The notes under the pieces were generated by a model. The model saw only the letters and a program-made list of their open reading frames with translations. It had not been told where the DNA came from and searched no databases. Source: Hericium rajendrae (Eukaryota; Basidiomycota; Agaricomycetes; Russulales; Hericiaceae). Taken from it: a stretch of DNA of 64,000 nucleotides. The position numbers and the translations under genes are program-made. Below are positions 11,599 through 22,912 of this stretch, one piece after another. The DNA lies in contig CM065887.1 of the NCBI GenBank assembly GCA_033439255.1, positions 744,001-808,000 on the forward strand. The letters are read 5' to 3'. Numbering within the stretch: position 1 is the first letter of the stretch; the number at the start of each line of letters is the position of its first letter.

Positions 11599-13752
11599 TC
11601 ACCAAAAATAAATCCATGCCCTAAATCGTGCGAAAAGCGGTAACCCACCGCTTTCCTTCGTACGCGGCATGTACGCCGCACCTCGGCTCGAGGATTTCTC
11701 AGCGTCGCGGTGTTTGGATTCATCCTTCTTCGTGAAGACTCCAGATATACGAGACAGCACCACATGCAGTCGGTGCTTGAGTCTCGATGGCATGTTGTTC
11801 GAAGCTGGGATCAAAGTAACTTCGGAGGCGCAGGCGCCACGGTTCTCCTTGCAAGCGAGTGCGAATGCGGGGGAGGTATAGGCGAAGTGAGGATAGGGGT
11901 GTGTATCGGGTTCGTATGGCTTGCCGAGAGAGATGCGGAGGTTCTGTCGCGGCGTTGGGGGAGATGGATCGGGGATGTGGGGTGGAATGACTTCGCGAAG
12001 ACCCACTGCGTCCCAGTTACTATAGAAATATGACTCAACATTAGCTCAAAATTAGAAGCGCTGAGACGTACATTGTTGAAAAGAACGGATCGGCCTTGAT
12101 GTCATCAATGTTAGGTCTTGACGATGGGTTCACGTTTAAAAGCTAAACAATCCTTTAGACATTTCATCATAAAAAGGAACGGGTGAATAACTCACTCGAG
12201 CCAAGAACTGCTCCGCATCTTTGTCCATCTCCCCAGGCTCGAACGACGGCATCGGCTCCTCGCCAAGCGCACCAAATGGGAACTGTCCAAATTTGCTTTA
12301 GCACCATAAGCCGAATCAAACCGGCGACATGGAGTACTCACTCTGCCCGTCAGCATCAAATACATCACGACCCCCAACGACCAGAAGTCCACGCCGTAGC
12401 TATACGGCAAACCAGCCCTGACCTCCGGCGCCGCATACGCGAGTGTGCCGTATTTCGAAGTCGTCAGGTCCACCGGGACGTCTGCGCCCACGTACGGGTG
12501 GTACAGCCGCGCGCGGAGCGCGTCATCGTCGACGTGCTGCCGGAACGGAGGCGCGTCGTCCTGGTATGAGGAGCGCTGCGGGAGCGGCGCGAAGAGCCGC
12601 GCCAGGCCGAAGTCCGTGAGCACGATGTGGCCTGTGGTGTCGAGCAGGATATTGGCGAGCTTGAGATCGCGGTGGATGATCCCGAGTTTGTGAAGCGTTT
12701 CGAGGGCGAGGACCTGGTGGTTTGGACGGGATGGATCAATAAAAGTGATGCTATCTCAGGTAGGAAAGGGGACGTACAATTTCTGCTCCGTAGAGCCGTG
12801 TGCGAGCGTGTGTAAAATTCGTGAAATGGGCCAGCTCGGATTGAAGGCTTCGAGGGTGATATTTCTACAACTCATTCACGCGTCAGCATGTAATAGACCA
12901 AACGAAGTTGATATGAAACATACCGTCGCGAGATAAAAATTCCTCTCGTCACAGAAACTAACCTCCAAGCCTAGTAAAAATGGACTCTTGCCTTGCTCAG
13001 CAATCCGCGTCAACGCCATCTGCTCCTGCAGCACGCGTTCGCATGTCCCAGTGCGCCGGCGGATGACTTTGAGCGCGAGCGAGATGCCCGTCGGAGCGTG
13101 CCTGACGAGATAGACCTTGCTTGTGGAACCTGCGCCGACGACTGAGAGGGGTGTGAAGTCGGCTGGACTGATGCTGGCGGAATGTGGGGCAACGAGGGAA
13201 ATAGAGCTAGAGAGCGCGGTAGTGGTAGCGATAGCGGAGGAGACCGGGCTCTTGAACGCAGAGAGCACTCTCGGATCAGAAGATATCTGGATGGCATTTA
13301 TGACTGGAATGTTCTTGGAATATGGCAGGGAAAATTATACCAGCTGTGTTACGTTATGGTGGTCCAGACCGGTTGGAACTGACCGTCTGACATCCCTCGG
13401 GTGATCGGACGTGTCCGCGATATCATCGAAGTGCTCACTTTCGCGCTGAGCATGTCAGTTTAAGACATGTTCAAAATGATGGTGGGATGAAGAAGAAGCA
13501 CGACACGCACGTAGTCAGGTGAGCCGACGGTGACAATCGTGGAGAACACGGCCGATGAAAATGCACCCGAGAAGGCTGCTGAGCACGGCGAAGACGTGTG
13601 GCTGGAGGCCGGTGACTGAGGAGCGTGAGGCTAACAATGTGCCTTGACATCACTACCCGCTCTAACCTAGTACGTGAAAGCTGGCCACGTACCTTGTGTC
13701 TGAAGACATTCTGGAAGATAGAAAACATATTACTGGCTTTGAAGATAGCCAT
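11599..13752 (-). CDS. AGC-like serine/threonine protein kinase
   Basis: The start is taken at 13752 ([20 protein letters not shown]); an in-frame ATG at 13791 is possible. Three small Ser-rich exons splice in phase 0 into the kinase domain. It shows [18 protein letters not shown], the lysine in [49 protein letters not shown] and [26 protein letters not shown] replaces the common HRDLKPEN. About 60 residues separate DFG from APE, far more than usual, so the activation segment carries an insertion. A late exon has [20 protein letters not shown], and the protein ends in a basic, Ser-rich tail at 11599. The layout suggests an S6K/RSK-like or related AGC kinase. Substrate and pathway cannot be told from sequence. 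Confidence 0.88.
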
Positions 13753-14796
13753 GGAATCGCGAGTTAGCAGAGGGTGGGTGAAGATAAGCACGACTGGTGG
13801 TGGGCCCGTTGAATGCGAGGTACTTTCATGTTGCCTGAAAAACTAATGCGGACTGAGACGACACGAAACTGCCTTTTAGTCGGACGTATTGCGAATCAAG
13901 CTGGATATTGAGCTTGAGCATCGCAGTCTAAGTACCTCTGCTCTGGCACCGTTGAGCGAGATGGTCTGTATTCCAGTGCAACGCGACTCGCACTACCCAG
14001 GACGACAAACCTGCGCCTGGGACTAAATGAAAATGCCTCCGATGTGGATGGATCATATCCTTGAGCTGTCACGCGTTCCTTAGGCTGATCATGATCGTTT
14101 TGTGACGCACCACTACTTCGCTGGGCTTTCTGGAAAACAATCGTACCTTGACTATTGGAGCACGGTCAAGCCAGTCAAAAATGGTGGCGAAGACCAGTCA
14201 ATACGAAAGAGACGCATTTTGGTCAGACGCGTCACCCTGGACTCAGGGCGATTTCGCAGGCCATGAATCTTTATTTATGCTGGGATTATATGGATCAGGG
14301 CACTGATACTTGAATAATGGAGGCGAAATGGACGCCCACCCGTTCGAGAGTTTGAGCTTTCAGCTCGACAGCCGCTGTACTACGGAATCGAGACCAGCAT
14401 TGCTGTCCGAGCGGAACAAACCTAAGCGGCCAATGCCGGTACTGCCTTTGCATGTCAGTCAAGTACGAAGTATGTCAGGACCAAACAGAGAGCGAAGTAA
14501 TACTGGGCACGAATGGCTTATAAAAGAAAGAAAATATGCGGCGAAATACTTAGAATTGTCTTTGCCAGGATTCGAGCTTGAGTTGCAACAATGTGGTGAT
14601 CTAACCACTAATCTACAAAGACGCTAAGAGTTACTGGGAAGGATAGATAGATCATTCCTATCTACAATTGCCGGGTCCGGGGAGTCACTGGTACTGCTGG
14701 ACTCATCCTTCGTCTGTGCAAGAACCAGGATTCTCTCGCTTTTGCCTTTGGAGTCAGCTCTACAGCACATAAGTATTTCATACGTGAAGCTCATAC
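13753..14796. other. Intergenic gap between divergent kinase and R3H-type genes
   Basis: This stretch is AT-richer than its neighbours and has no convincing exon; the short open frame at 14310-14630 has no recognisable content. It probably holds both divergent promoters. The one notable item is a degenerate tRNA-like sequence at 14557-14622. Confidence 0.6.
14557..14622 (-). pseudogene. tRNA-like relic
   Basis: On the minus strand a 7-base acceptor stem (GTCTTTG with CAAAGAC) encloses TA, a D-arm GATT-AGTGGTTA-GATC that pairs, a box-A-like TAGATTAGTGG, and a box-B-like GCTCGAATCC. The anticodon and T stems do not pair, and the body is about 7 bases too short. It is therefore a decayed tRNA or the head of a tRNA-derived SINE rather than a working tRNA. 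Confidence 0.4.
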
Positions 14797-16304
14797 ATGG
14801 CCATGACCTCAGTTCAAGCCCCTCAAGTTGTTCTAACGGAATCTATCAAACCATCCCCTGATACCACAGCAGTCCCCATCCCCGTCCCCCTCTCCTTCCC
14901 CACATTCCTCCGCAACCCAGGCCTCAACAACAGATATGCTTATCTTATTTCGGACGATGAGCCTAGACGGGTTGCGTCAGTCCCCGCGCTATCGAAGAAG
15001 AGCTTGAGGCGACATGATAACGAAGGCAAGCGTTGGGTCCGGCGGAAGGATAACGGTACGTTCGTCCCACATACCGAGATTTCCATTGGAATTACTAAAT
15101 CACTTCTTTCCAGCTCATTTCACGGGAAACCCACACATTGCTGCTCCTACAAAGTGGGATCTAGACCCGGTTCATCCCCCTGTGGCCTCCACCTTCCCGA
15201 TACCCCTCCCGCCGTACCTGCCTCGCAGTGTCACCCTACCCGCGACGACGGTGCCCACCTCGACTCCACTTACTGCACATGCCGGCCGGTTCGGCAGAAC
15301 GCTGCGTGGGATGCGCCGCACCCTGCGCAAAGCAGGTCCCCGCACGCAGGCGCTGGTCCAAGGCGTAGAGACAGAGCTCCTGGAATGGCTGCAAGATGCC
15401 CACGTATCCATCCGCACTCCGGCCGACGGTCTAGATGCCGACGGGTTTGACCTCCCCGGACGTGCTGTGGGCGGCGAGGAGGGCGTCCGCGAGGTCGAGC
15501 GCACCCCCGCTCGTCTGGTATGGTGGATCGAAGACGACGCATGGGCACGGTACGTCGTGCACTGCTGTGCGCGATACCACGAGGTCGTCAGTTTCAGTGT
15601 GTCGGTCCTTTGCCGTCCTCTTTCACTGTTTCTGACCGCCCTTGGTCCCAGGCAAAGACACAGCGGAACACCGACTGACTTACCTTCTGCGCCCGAACGC
15701 AACGCGGCCGGATCGCTCCGCGCGCGATCACCTGGTGACGCCCCCAACCACCGATCATGATCTCTCCTCGTTATCTGCATACGATTCCGACCTCGTCTCG
15801 TCGTTCTCGGACATCCAATCCGACGGTCTATCCGACATAGTTTCGGACTCGGAGCACGGCAATGCGTCCGATGATGCGGCCCCAGCAGCTCGCGCGCCAC
15901 TCTCCGATATTGCGTCGGACGTCGAGGCAGACGTGGAACCAGACGTGGAACCAGACGTTGCATCCGAACGCGCGCCTTCGCGCGGATCGATAGGGTCGCT
16001 TTACCATGCCGCCCTGGAGGAAGCGGAAGCGTGGTCTGTGGACGGCGCGAGCGATCCCGATCGCGCGATCGACGAACTGTCGTTGCACGACGACGCACAT
16101 GCCGATAACACGCCATCTCGGTACCGGCGCGCGATCCCGCATGGGAACAGTGTTTGGAACCGCGCGCGTTCTGGATCTTCACCGTCGAGATCGCCTGCGA
16201 GGAGGGTTGGGCGGAGGATGCGGAATCTGCCTGTTTCGTCGAACATGGAGATAACAACGGGTAGAAAGGAGGGGAAGAGCCTCTTCGAGTTCCTGTTTGC
16301 ATAA
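14797..16304 (+). CDS. Putative R3H-associated N-terminal domain protein
   Basis: Three exons. The first begins MAMTSVQAPQVVLTESIKPS and has FLRNPGLNNRYAYLISDDEP, then SKKSLRRHDNEGKRWVRRKD. The intron at about 15056-15113 joins to AHFTGNPHIAAPTKWDL. Exon 2 carries AGRFGRTLRGMRRTLRKAGP and WIEDDAWARYVVHCCARYHE, and a second intron (GTGTGT...CCCAG, about 15600-15651) leads to SKDTAEHRLTYLLRPN. The NPxLNNRxxYLISDDEP start and the RYVVHCCARYH stretch match my memory of the fungal R3H-associated N-terminal domain, but I could not check this. The C-terminal third is acidic and Ser/Asp-rich with repeats such as VEPDVEPDV, then a basic tail. A nucleic-acid-linked role is only an inference from the family name. 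The stop is TAA at 16302-16304. Confidence 0.85.
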
Positions 16305-16535
16305 CCCACTTCCCTGTAGTGTTTCCCAGCCACTTCTCACACCCCGTGTACGTGTATGTTAGAGATCTGAATGAAGAAGAGGGATCCGTGTGCTGTTATA
16401 TACATGTGTTCCTATGGCCATAAATGAAGTATAGAAAATGTACTGGAAAGTGTCCGGGATCAATATCTGACACCAGTTAGGGAAATAAAACTCTGGTTAA
16501 CCCTAAGACGGCTGAAACCGATTTGATGCTCTAAT

Positions 16536-19500
16536 CTAGCCAGTGAACACTCTTGCGAGTAGATACAGCGTAGATCCAGTAAAGCGCTGCAGCCAGATTA
16601 AATATCATTAGCAATCATGGACGTAGAGAAGAGCACGCACAATGATACTAGTGAAGCCGACAAACGCGAGAACGAAGGTCATATATGCTTTGGCAGCAGT
16701 GAGGTTGGCGCCCTTGGTGAACGTTACCGTCGACTGGCCGCCGCCAAGGATTCCGACCAAAAGCAAGCCCTGCGAACCAGACAATCAGACGATTGCATCT
16801 GACGGAACAAGAACGAGACTGCTCACGTTCGACAGTACCCATGCCAGCAGAACCTGGACGATCCAGAGTCAGCACAAGCAATTGTTGGGTAAGAGACAGC
16901 CCGTACATTAGTTCGCACACTCGCGTAGTAGTCTTTAGCGGCCTGTTCTTTCTCTGCCGCGGAAATACCAGCCTTGTTTTTGGGACCTTTCCGGACGGGA
17001 GTACGGTTCTTGAGATTCGAGAGCGCCTCCTCATACAGCTCATTTGCGTCCGCCGCCTCGGCCAGCATCTCGACGTCAACCAGAGAGTGCGAATCCTGGA
17101 TGACAGCACCGAGATCGGAATCTGGCGTCGAGTCCTCCTTCGTGCCCCAGGATATCTGTCAGCAGGGGCCGAGATCAGCTTTATCCAACGAGAAAGAATT
17201 GTTTTATCGACGCACGTCATCCAGATTACAAAATGCGTATCTGGAGAAATCAGCAGAATCCTGGACACGAAGCAGAGTCCGGCAACTCACATATTAAGAA
17301 TATTGATGTACGTGGGGGATAGCAGCATATAGGGTATGAAACTGGTAAACATGTGCCAGGGATCAATTGCCAAGAAGCTGGCAAACGTGTAAACTGTGAT
17401 GCATGAGGTTTTGGAGCTGTGGAGTACAAGAACGAAACTTACCTCCATAGGTCACGATAATACTAAACACCATGACTTGGTAGGCTCCGCCACCCTGCGT
17501 CGATGCCTGAACTGCGCATCGCACAGCAGCGAAGAGCAGGTACACCATCAGGATGGCAAGGAATAAGGAGATGAGCTTGTATTTCCATTTTGCACTAAGG
17601 CATGTTCGTAAGTCGGTCTGAGCAGGGTGTAGACGGGTCAACTTACGCTCGAGGTTTGTTGCCCATGGAAAAGAGGAAGCAGGCGATGACGATTGAAGCC
17701 ATTAAATACTGGGAAGTCCATCGTGAGATCGAGACGGATGGAGTGAAAGATGCGACAGACGTACTTGAATTATTGAGTTGAAGTAATTTATTCCCTTCAT
17801 GTGAAATTCCTTCGCCTCCAGCGACGAGGTTAATATGACGAAGAATAGATAGAAATTCCCCTGGAGAAAGGAACAAATGTCAGTAGACCATCCCCAGACC
17901 AAGTCGAACAACTGACGATCGCAAACCACGACGAAATCAAGTTGATGACGTTGTATATCATCTGGAACAGAAGAGCGACTTTTCGTCCAAACGAGTGTCC
18001 CGAGTGCATGACCTGCCCGATGTGGGCTATCGAATAGGTTGCAGCAAAGAAGGATCCATTCAGCCATCGTCGACGTTGGCCGATAAACTCGGGGAGTGCC
18101 TCTGGTACATCCGTTTCGCCGACGGCACTCTTCACGTATTTCAGAACCCTAGATAGATGCGAAGTCTTCTAAGTTACAATGCACGATGGCCGGAGAGAGT
18201 TCGAACGCACCAGTTGCTATTGGCTTTGGCAACGAGCTCGAAACAAAGGATTCGCTGCACTATCCGTCAGGACGCAAGCTCAAACGCATTCAGTGTACTC
18301 ACATCTTCAGCGAGATCTATAAAGTCTTTGTCAATATTGACACTTTTAATGCAACAAAAGCCGCCAGCCAACACTCACACATGTTTGAAGTGAAGATATC
18401 TGTGTCTCGGCCATGGAGAATCTCACCCTTGAAATACGAGGCCAGCGGTCCTGTTCCATTCTTATGGTTCTTCAGTGCTATGTATCTGTAGGCTGAAAAC
18501 GCGCCCGGCTGCTCCCGTAATGAGCTAGATATCCGTCGGTAAGACAAAGAGCCATACCAAAACGCTGATGTACCCGAATAGGCTTTCAGTCGGCTTGTCT
18601 AGGATATTGCTGATCTTGTATTCAAAGTTCTGCGCAGCGACTGCACATGGATTCAGTCAAATTGCTACGGCAAGAATAAACCGAACGCGCTTGTACCTAA
18701 AGGGTTCAAGAGCAACTTCCAGTTCTTGCCCTTATACGTTGCAATCTCGCCGCAGGCTCCGGCGACATTTGAATTGACATCAAACGCCTTCCAGAGGTGA
18801 TATATACTCTTGTTACCTGGCCTAGTTCCGACATCCAAGAGTACACAGACGTTTGGCTGTGAGGAATGCATCGAGTCAGACGGAACATTTGTAGGAACAA
18901 TCGTGAGTACCGGCACACCTGTAACACGGCGCCGAATGCATTGAAAAACCATCGGTGGCTGTTGATTTTCTTCGAGTTCTTCTCCTTGAGGCAGAAGATG
19001 ATCTGCGTCGGTACAATACCTTTATCCGGGTATCGGAAATGAAGATTCGGATCTAGAGCAAACGAGGTGGTATATTCGAACATATGCGCAGCGACGGCTT
19101 TGTTGTTCACCATATTCTTCATGTGGTCTCCGGGCTGGTACACGCCGAGTAACGTCAGACAGTCAAGGACACGAGGATGTATCTTCTTTCTTCCATCTGC
19201 GACGATGCAGACCACGACCTGGCCAGGTCTTTTAGGGCTTGAGCGCATAGAACAGGACCACAGCATACCTTTTTCCAGGCGGCGCCCCAAGTCTGCGAAT
19301 TCTTTCGCGAGCATAGATGTGCAATATTGCGCATGACGCCATACATGGTCCTACAAAACAGAATCTCATCCTCCTGTGACAATGGATGAGCTGTAGTCGG
19401 CATTTACATCGCAGTTGCATACTCACATTGTACATGGTAATACATATGAAAAGTTCGGTCCTTCGTCCCCTCTCATTCTGACGAAGGAAGAACCCGCTCT

Positions 19501-20758
19501 TCTCAAAGTCATCAGGATCGCATGTGACGGCCGTATACCGCATCTTCATTACTTCGGGATCTCCTATGCGCGGGAGTACAAGCTTTGGAGGCACTGGGAT
19601 GTCGATGACGAGATTACCGTTCGTGAGCTGCACGCGTTTCTTCGTCTTATGCCGACGAAGGATGCGGCCAGCGGGTGCTGGGCCAAAATGGCGCGTCCCG
19701 ACCGGTGTACCTGGGACATCAACATCCTGCGTCTTCTCACCGTATAGCAAGTTGGGCTTGTCCAGGTAGATAGAGATGTCGTCGTCATCTTCGTCATCTT
19801 CATCGTACTTCTCATCCGCATTCACGTTTTCGTGTTTGAGAGGAGAGCCAGTGTAGTGGATGCTGTCGTTCCCAACGATGTGATAGTCCTCGTCGTCGAC
19901 TGCAGGCGTGGGCGACCGTGAGCGAGGCGGTTGATATGACGCACGGGAATAAGTGCCGGAAGCGTAGGCTTCCGTATCGTGGCGAAAGTGGTCAATATAC
20001 TGAGGAGATCCAGTTGTCTGAGATGGTCCTTCAATTCGGCGAGCGGCACGATTCGGCGTGGTAGGGGATTGAATAGGGTATGATCCGTAAGGCGACGAAG
20101 AGCCATAATTTCGTACAGGAGATGTGTCCTTGTTGGAGCTAGGTAGTGCAGACATTTGAGATGCCGGGCGAGAAAAAGGGCCTGTGCTGAAAGGCACAGG
20201 GGATTGTTGCGATGCCGCTGGATCGGATGACGGGTTTCTGTCAGTGGACCTTGAAGTGGAAATATCTCCGATTTGAAAGGGCTCTCCAGAGTCGATGGTA
20301 GGAAGATGCGGAATTCGTCGTTGGTTATGTGTCGGAGGAGGGGGTTTGACCACCGTCGTCTGGCCATTGTCGTCGTGAACTTTTATTCCCGGTACATCAT
20401 AGTCGACGACTATCTCTCCAGAGACCGTACTCCGTCCTGAAAACGAGTCCCGACGCGAAGTGCCCGCATACGGCTGGGGGAGCGGTGAAGGAGCTGCGGG
20501 GAGTGGTCGGCCTGTCGACGAGCTGGCCTGCATACGGCCATGCATATGGTCTACAGCATGGTCGATCTGGTCCAGGTCTGACGCGTCCGTAGGGTCATCG
20601 GTCAGAGTATATCGTCGTAATTGGGAGTTTGCAGGGCTGTATTGTGATGAATGTGCATATCCATGCGAGCCGTAACTTGTGTCGTCATCGTCATGTTGAG
20701 GCAGAGGTTCCTGTTCGTAGGGATAAGACGGTGCAGGTTTTCGTCTGTTGAGCGCCAT
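16536..20758 (-). CDS. Chitin synthase (GT2, Chs1-3 type)
   Basis: The start ATG at 20758 ([20 protein letters not shown]) opens a disordered N-terminal region of roughly 350 residues. The chitin synthase core follows in many exons: [44 protein letters not shown] for UDP-GlcNAc binding, [11 protein letters not shown], the catalytic AEDR near 18230, and [12 protein letters not shown] near 18070. Several hydrophobic membrane segments then appear (for example [20 protein letters not shown]). The last exon ends [16 protein letters not shown], which matches the usual C-terminus and fixes the final intron (GTGCGT...CTGCAG). The enzyme makes chitin from UDP-GlcNAc at the plasma membrane. Length, near 900 residues, suits the QRRRW-containing zymogen-type classes; the exact class is not decided. 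No disruption seen. Confidence 0.95.
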
Positions 20759-21645
20759 TATGAATGTCCTGAGAAGGAGATGCGTGAAGTGGTTCGTGAG
20801 ATATGGTCGTTGAAGGAAGGGGAGAGCGCACAAGTTGGTTGAACTGTAGGCAGTCCGCAGCGGCGCGCCAGACGCGTCGAGCACGTGATCGCGTCGAATT
20901 CGTTTGTTTTTCCCACGTTCTTATGTAGAAGTTTCTTCTCAGAATCTCTTTCAATATTCAATTTCTCGGTCAATCTGTTCCGAGTCTGTGCCCACGGTGC
21001 CCCAGCTCATCGAGATACTCAATTTCGCAGCACGAACTCATCAGAATATGGGCCCAGACGTTTGGCAGGTCTTGGAGTGGCTCCTGACGACGGACCGTGT
21101 ACTGGACTGGGCACCTAGACTGGTGACCGTCTCTCGAACACAATGATGGACGAGTCGAGAACTGTACCCCAGTTCGAAGTCTGCAAGTGTCACTATCCGA
21201 GACCCCGAGTCTCGGTACGCCTTTATCACAAGCCCTGGTACACAGGTCAAGGTTTTATCGCACATATCCGCTGCACGGGTTTGTTATTCAAGAACAGCGG
21301 TCATGCACATTGCAGGCGTATTGAATCGATGTTGAGAATTTGACTCTTCTGCAGTCTTGGTCGTTGATCGTGTACTTGGCGAAGAGGGAACATAGGGGAG
21401 CATTCTGCGTTAAGGGGGACGTGGGCCGCGGCCACAGGAGGAGACGAAGAGGCTTCGTCCAGCACTCCCGCCTTAATGCAAGGTCCCTCTCCATCGCTAT
21501 TTGTGCGTACTTATTTTTCGATCAGCCTGAGATTCCCGCCGCAATACGCCATCTCAATTCCTGGTCGACTGTCGAGATTTGTGTAGCTCAAGAGCTCACC
21601 GATACCTATTGCTCTGCCACCCCCTTTTCCATTCTCATCCGCACC
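20759..21645. other. Shared promoter region of chitin synthase and hydrolase genes
   Basis: About 890 bases lie between two divergent genes. I see no convincing exon; short open frames here have no family features. It most likely carries both promoters and 5' leaders. Confidence 0.55.
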
Positions 21646-22744
21646 ATGGATAGTCCCGTCGTGAAAACACTCCAATCTACCGATGGTTGTGATCTCTATG
21701 CTGAAGCTATAGGAGAACCCAGCAACCCACACGTCATCCTATTGCATGGGATGGGGTCGAGCGCTGCGATCTTTGATGTCTTTTGTCGCTACTCCAGTCT
21801 TGTCCATAACCTTTATATCGTGGGTCTTTCACCGTTGACTGGCCAATTTGAGTTGAACTCAGTTACGACCCGTGCGCAGGTACGATATGACATGCGCGGC
21901 CATGGACGAAGCGGAATGCCCGAAACACCGGAGGGGCACTTGTCAAAGCTCCATGCGGACGACTTCATGACCGTTCTTCAAGCATTTGAACTGACGGCGC
22001 CTGTCCTGGTCGGATGGTAAGTTTACTATGTGCCGTTCCCTGGTGCCATAATGGGGTACATCGAGCTGAGCATTGCACATAGGAGCATGGGATGTACGCG
22101 TCCTCGAATCGTAACCCCTGCCGCAGCTAACGCGGTGTTTACCTAGCTGTCGTCGCCGCTGACCTCTGCGAACATGTCCGGCCACTTCCGATCTCAGGCA
22201 TCATGTACATGTCAGGCCATATCAGTATCCAAGGCATGCACGAGTACAGCTCGTCGCCCTTTCTCCGAGAAACAATCAAGATGGTTGCTAATCCAGTCGA
22301 CGAGCCAGCGGCGCTGCGACGGTTGATCGACGCGTGCTTCATTTCTCCTCGCAACGTACCGGCGGCGTACTCACTGCGTTGCTTTTGGGCGGGCATGCTC
22401 TTACTTCAGCCCCGAACGACGCGCGGGTGCTGGCTGACGCACCCGCAGAATACCGCGCCGCTGTTCAAGGCGCTAGGAGCGGGTTTACCGGTATTCACAC
22501 TTCATGGGACCCACGATAAGTTGGTGGACAACACGGCGGTAGAGAGGGAACTCCGGAAGCATGCCACGAACCTAGAGGTCATGGTGCTGCAGGACTTCGG
22601 GCACGCAGTATTTTGGGAGGAACCGGAGGAGACGGCTTCGCACATCATTAATTTCGCAAACAACGTCTGGATAGAGGTAAAGTTCTTATGCTTTATGATG
22701 TGTTGTCCACTCATCACTATCGTTTACAGGACTGGAATAGGTAG
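21646..22744 (+). CDS. Alpha/beta hydrolase with an 11-base micro-exon
   Basis: The start ATG at 21646 gives MDSPVVKTLQSTDGCDLYAE. HVILLHGMGSSAAIFD is the oxyanion-side motif. The intron at about 21819 restores VRYDMRGHGRSGMPETPEGH. The nucleophile elbow GWSMG is assembled only by splicing: TG at 22015-22016, the micro-exon 22083-22093 (which supplies the Ser), then SVVAADLC from 22147. The acid and His of the triad are probably in FTLHGTHDKLVDN and LQDFGHAVFWEEPEE. The last exon adds DWNR and stops at 22744. The family cleaves esters, amides or similar bonds; the substrate is unknown. Length, about 310 residues, is normal. It lies convergent with the telomere-protein candidate, 168 bases away. 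Confidence 0.9.
22083..22093 (+). other. 11-base micro-exon carrying the catalytic Ser
   Basis: GAGCATGGGAT is flanked by CATAG on the left and GTACGC on the right, with introns of 66 bases (22017-22082) and 53 bases (22094-22146). Including it turns TG into TGG AGC ATG GGA T, that is W-S-M-G, and keeps the downstream frame (SVVAADLCEHV). Skipping it would shift the frame and remove the nucleophile. Confidence 0.88.
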
Positions 22745-22912
22745 TATGCTTCGGAGATCATGTATGCTACGCATGGGAGTTGTATGAACCGGGAAAGGAG
22801 CAGTTCAATCTTCTGGAAGGAGCTCCTGGAAGAAGCTCTTAACTCTCTACACACCTTTGGCGGATATCAATGCTCAGATAAATAGCAACAATAAGAATAC
22901 AGGTGCTAAGGT

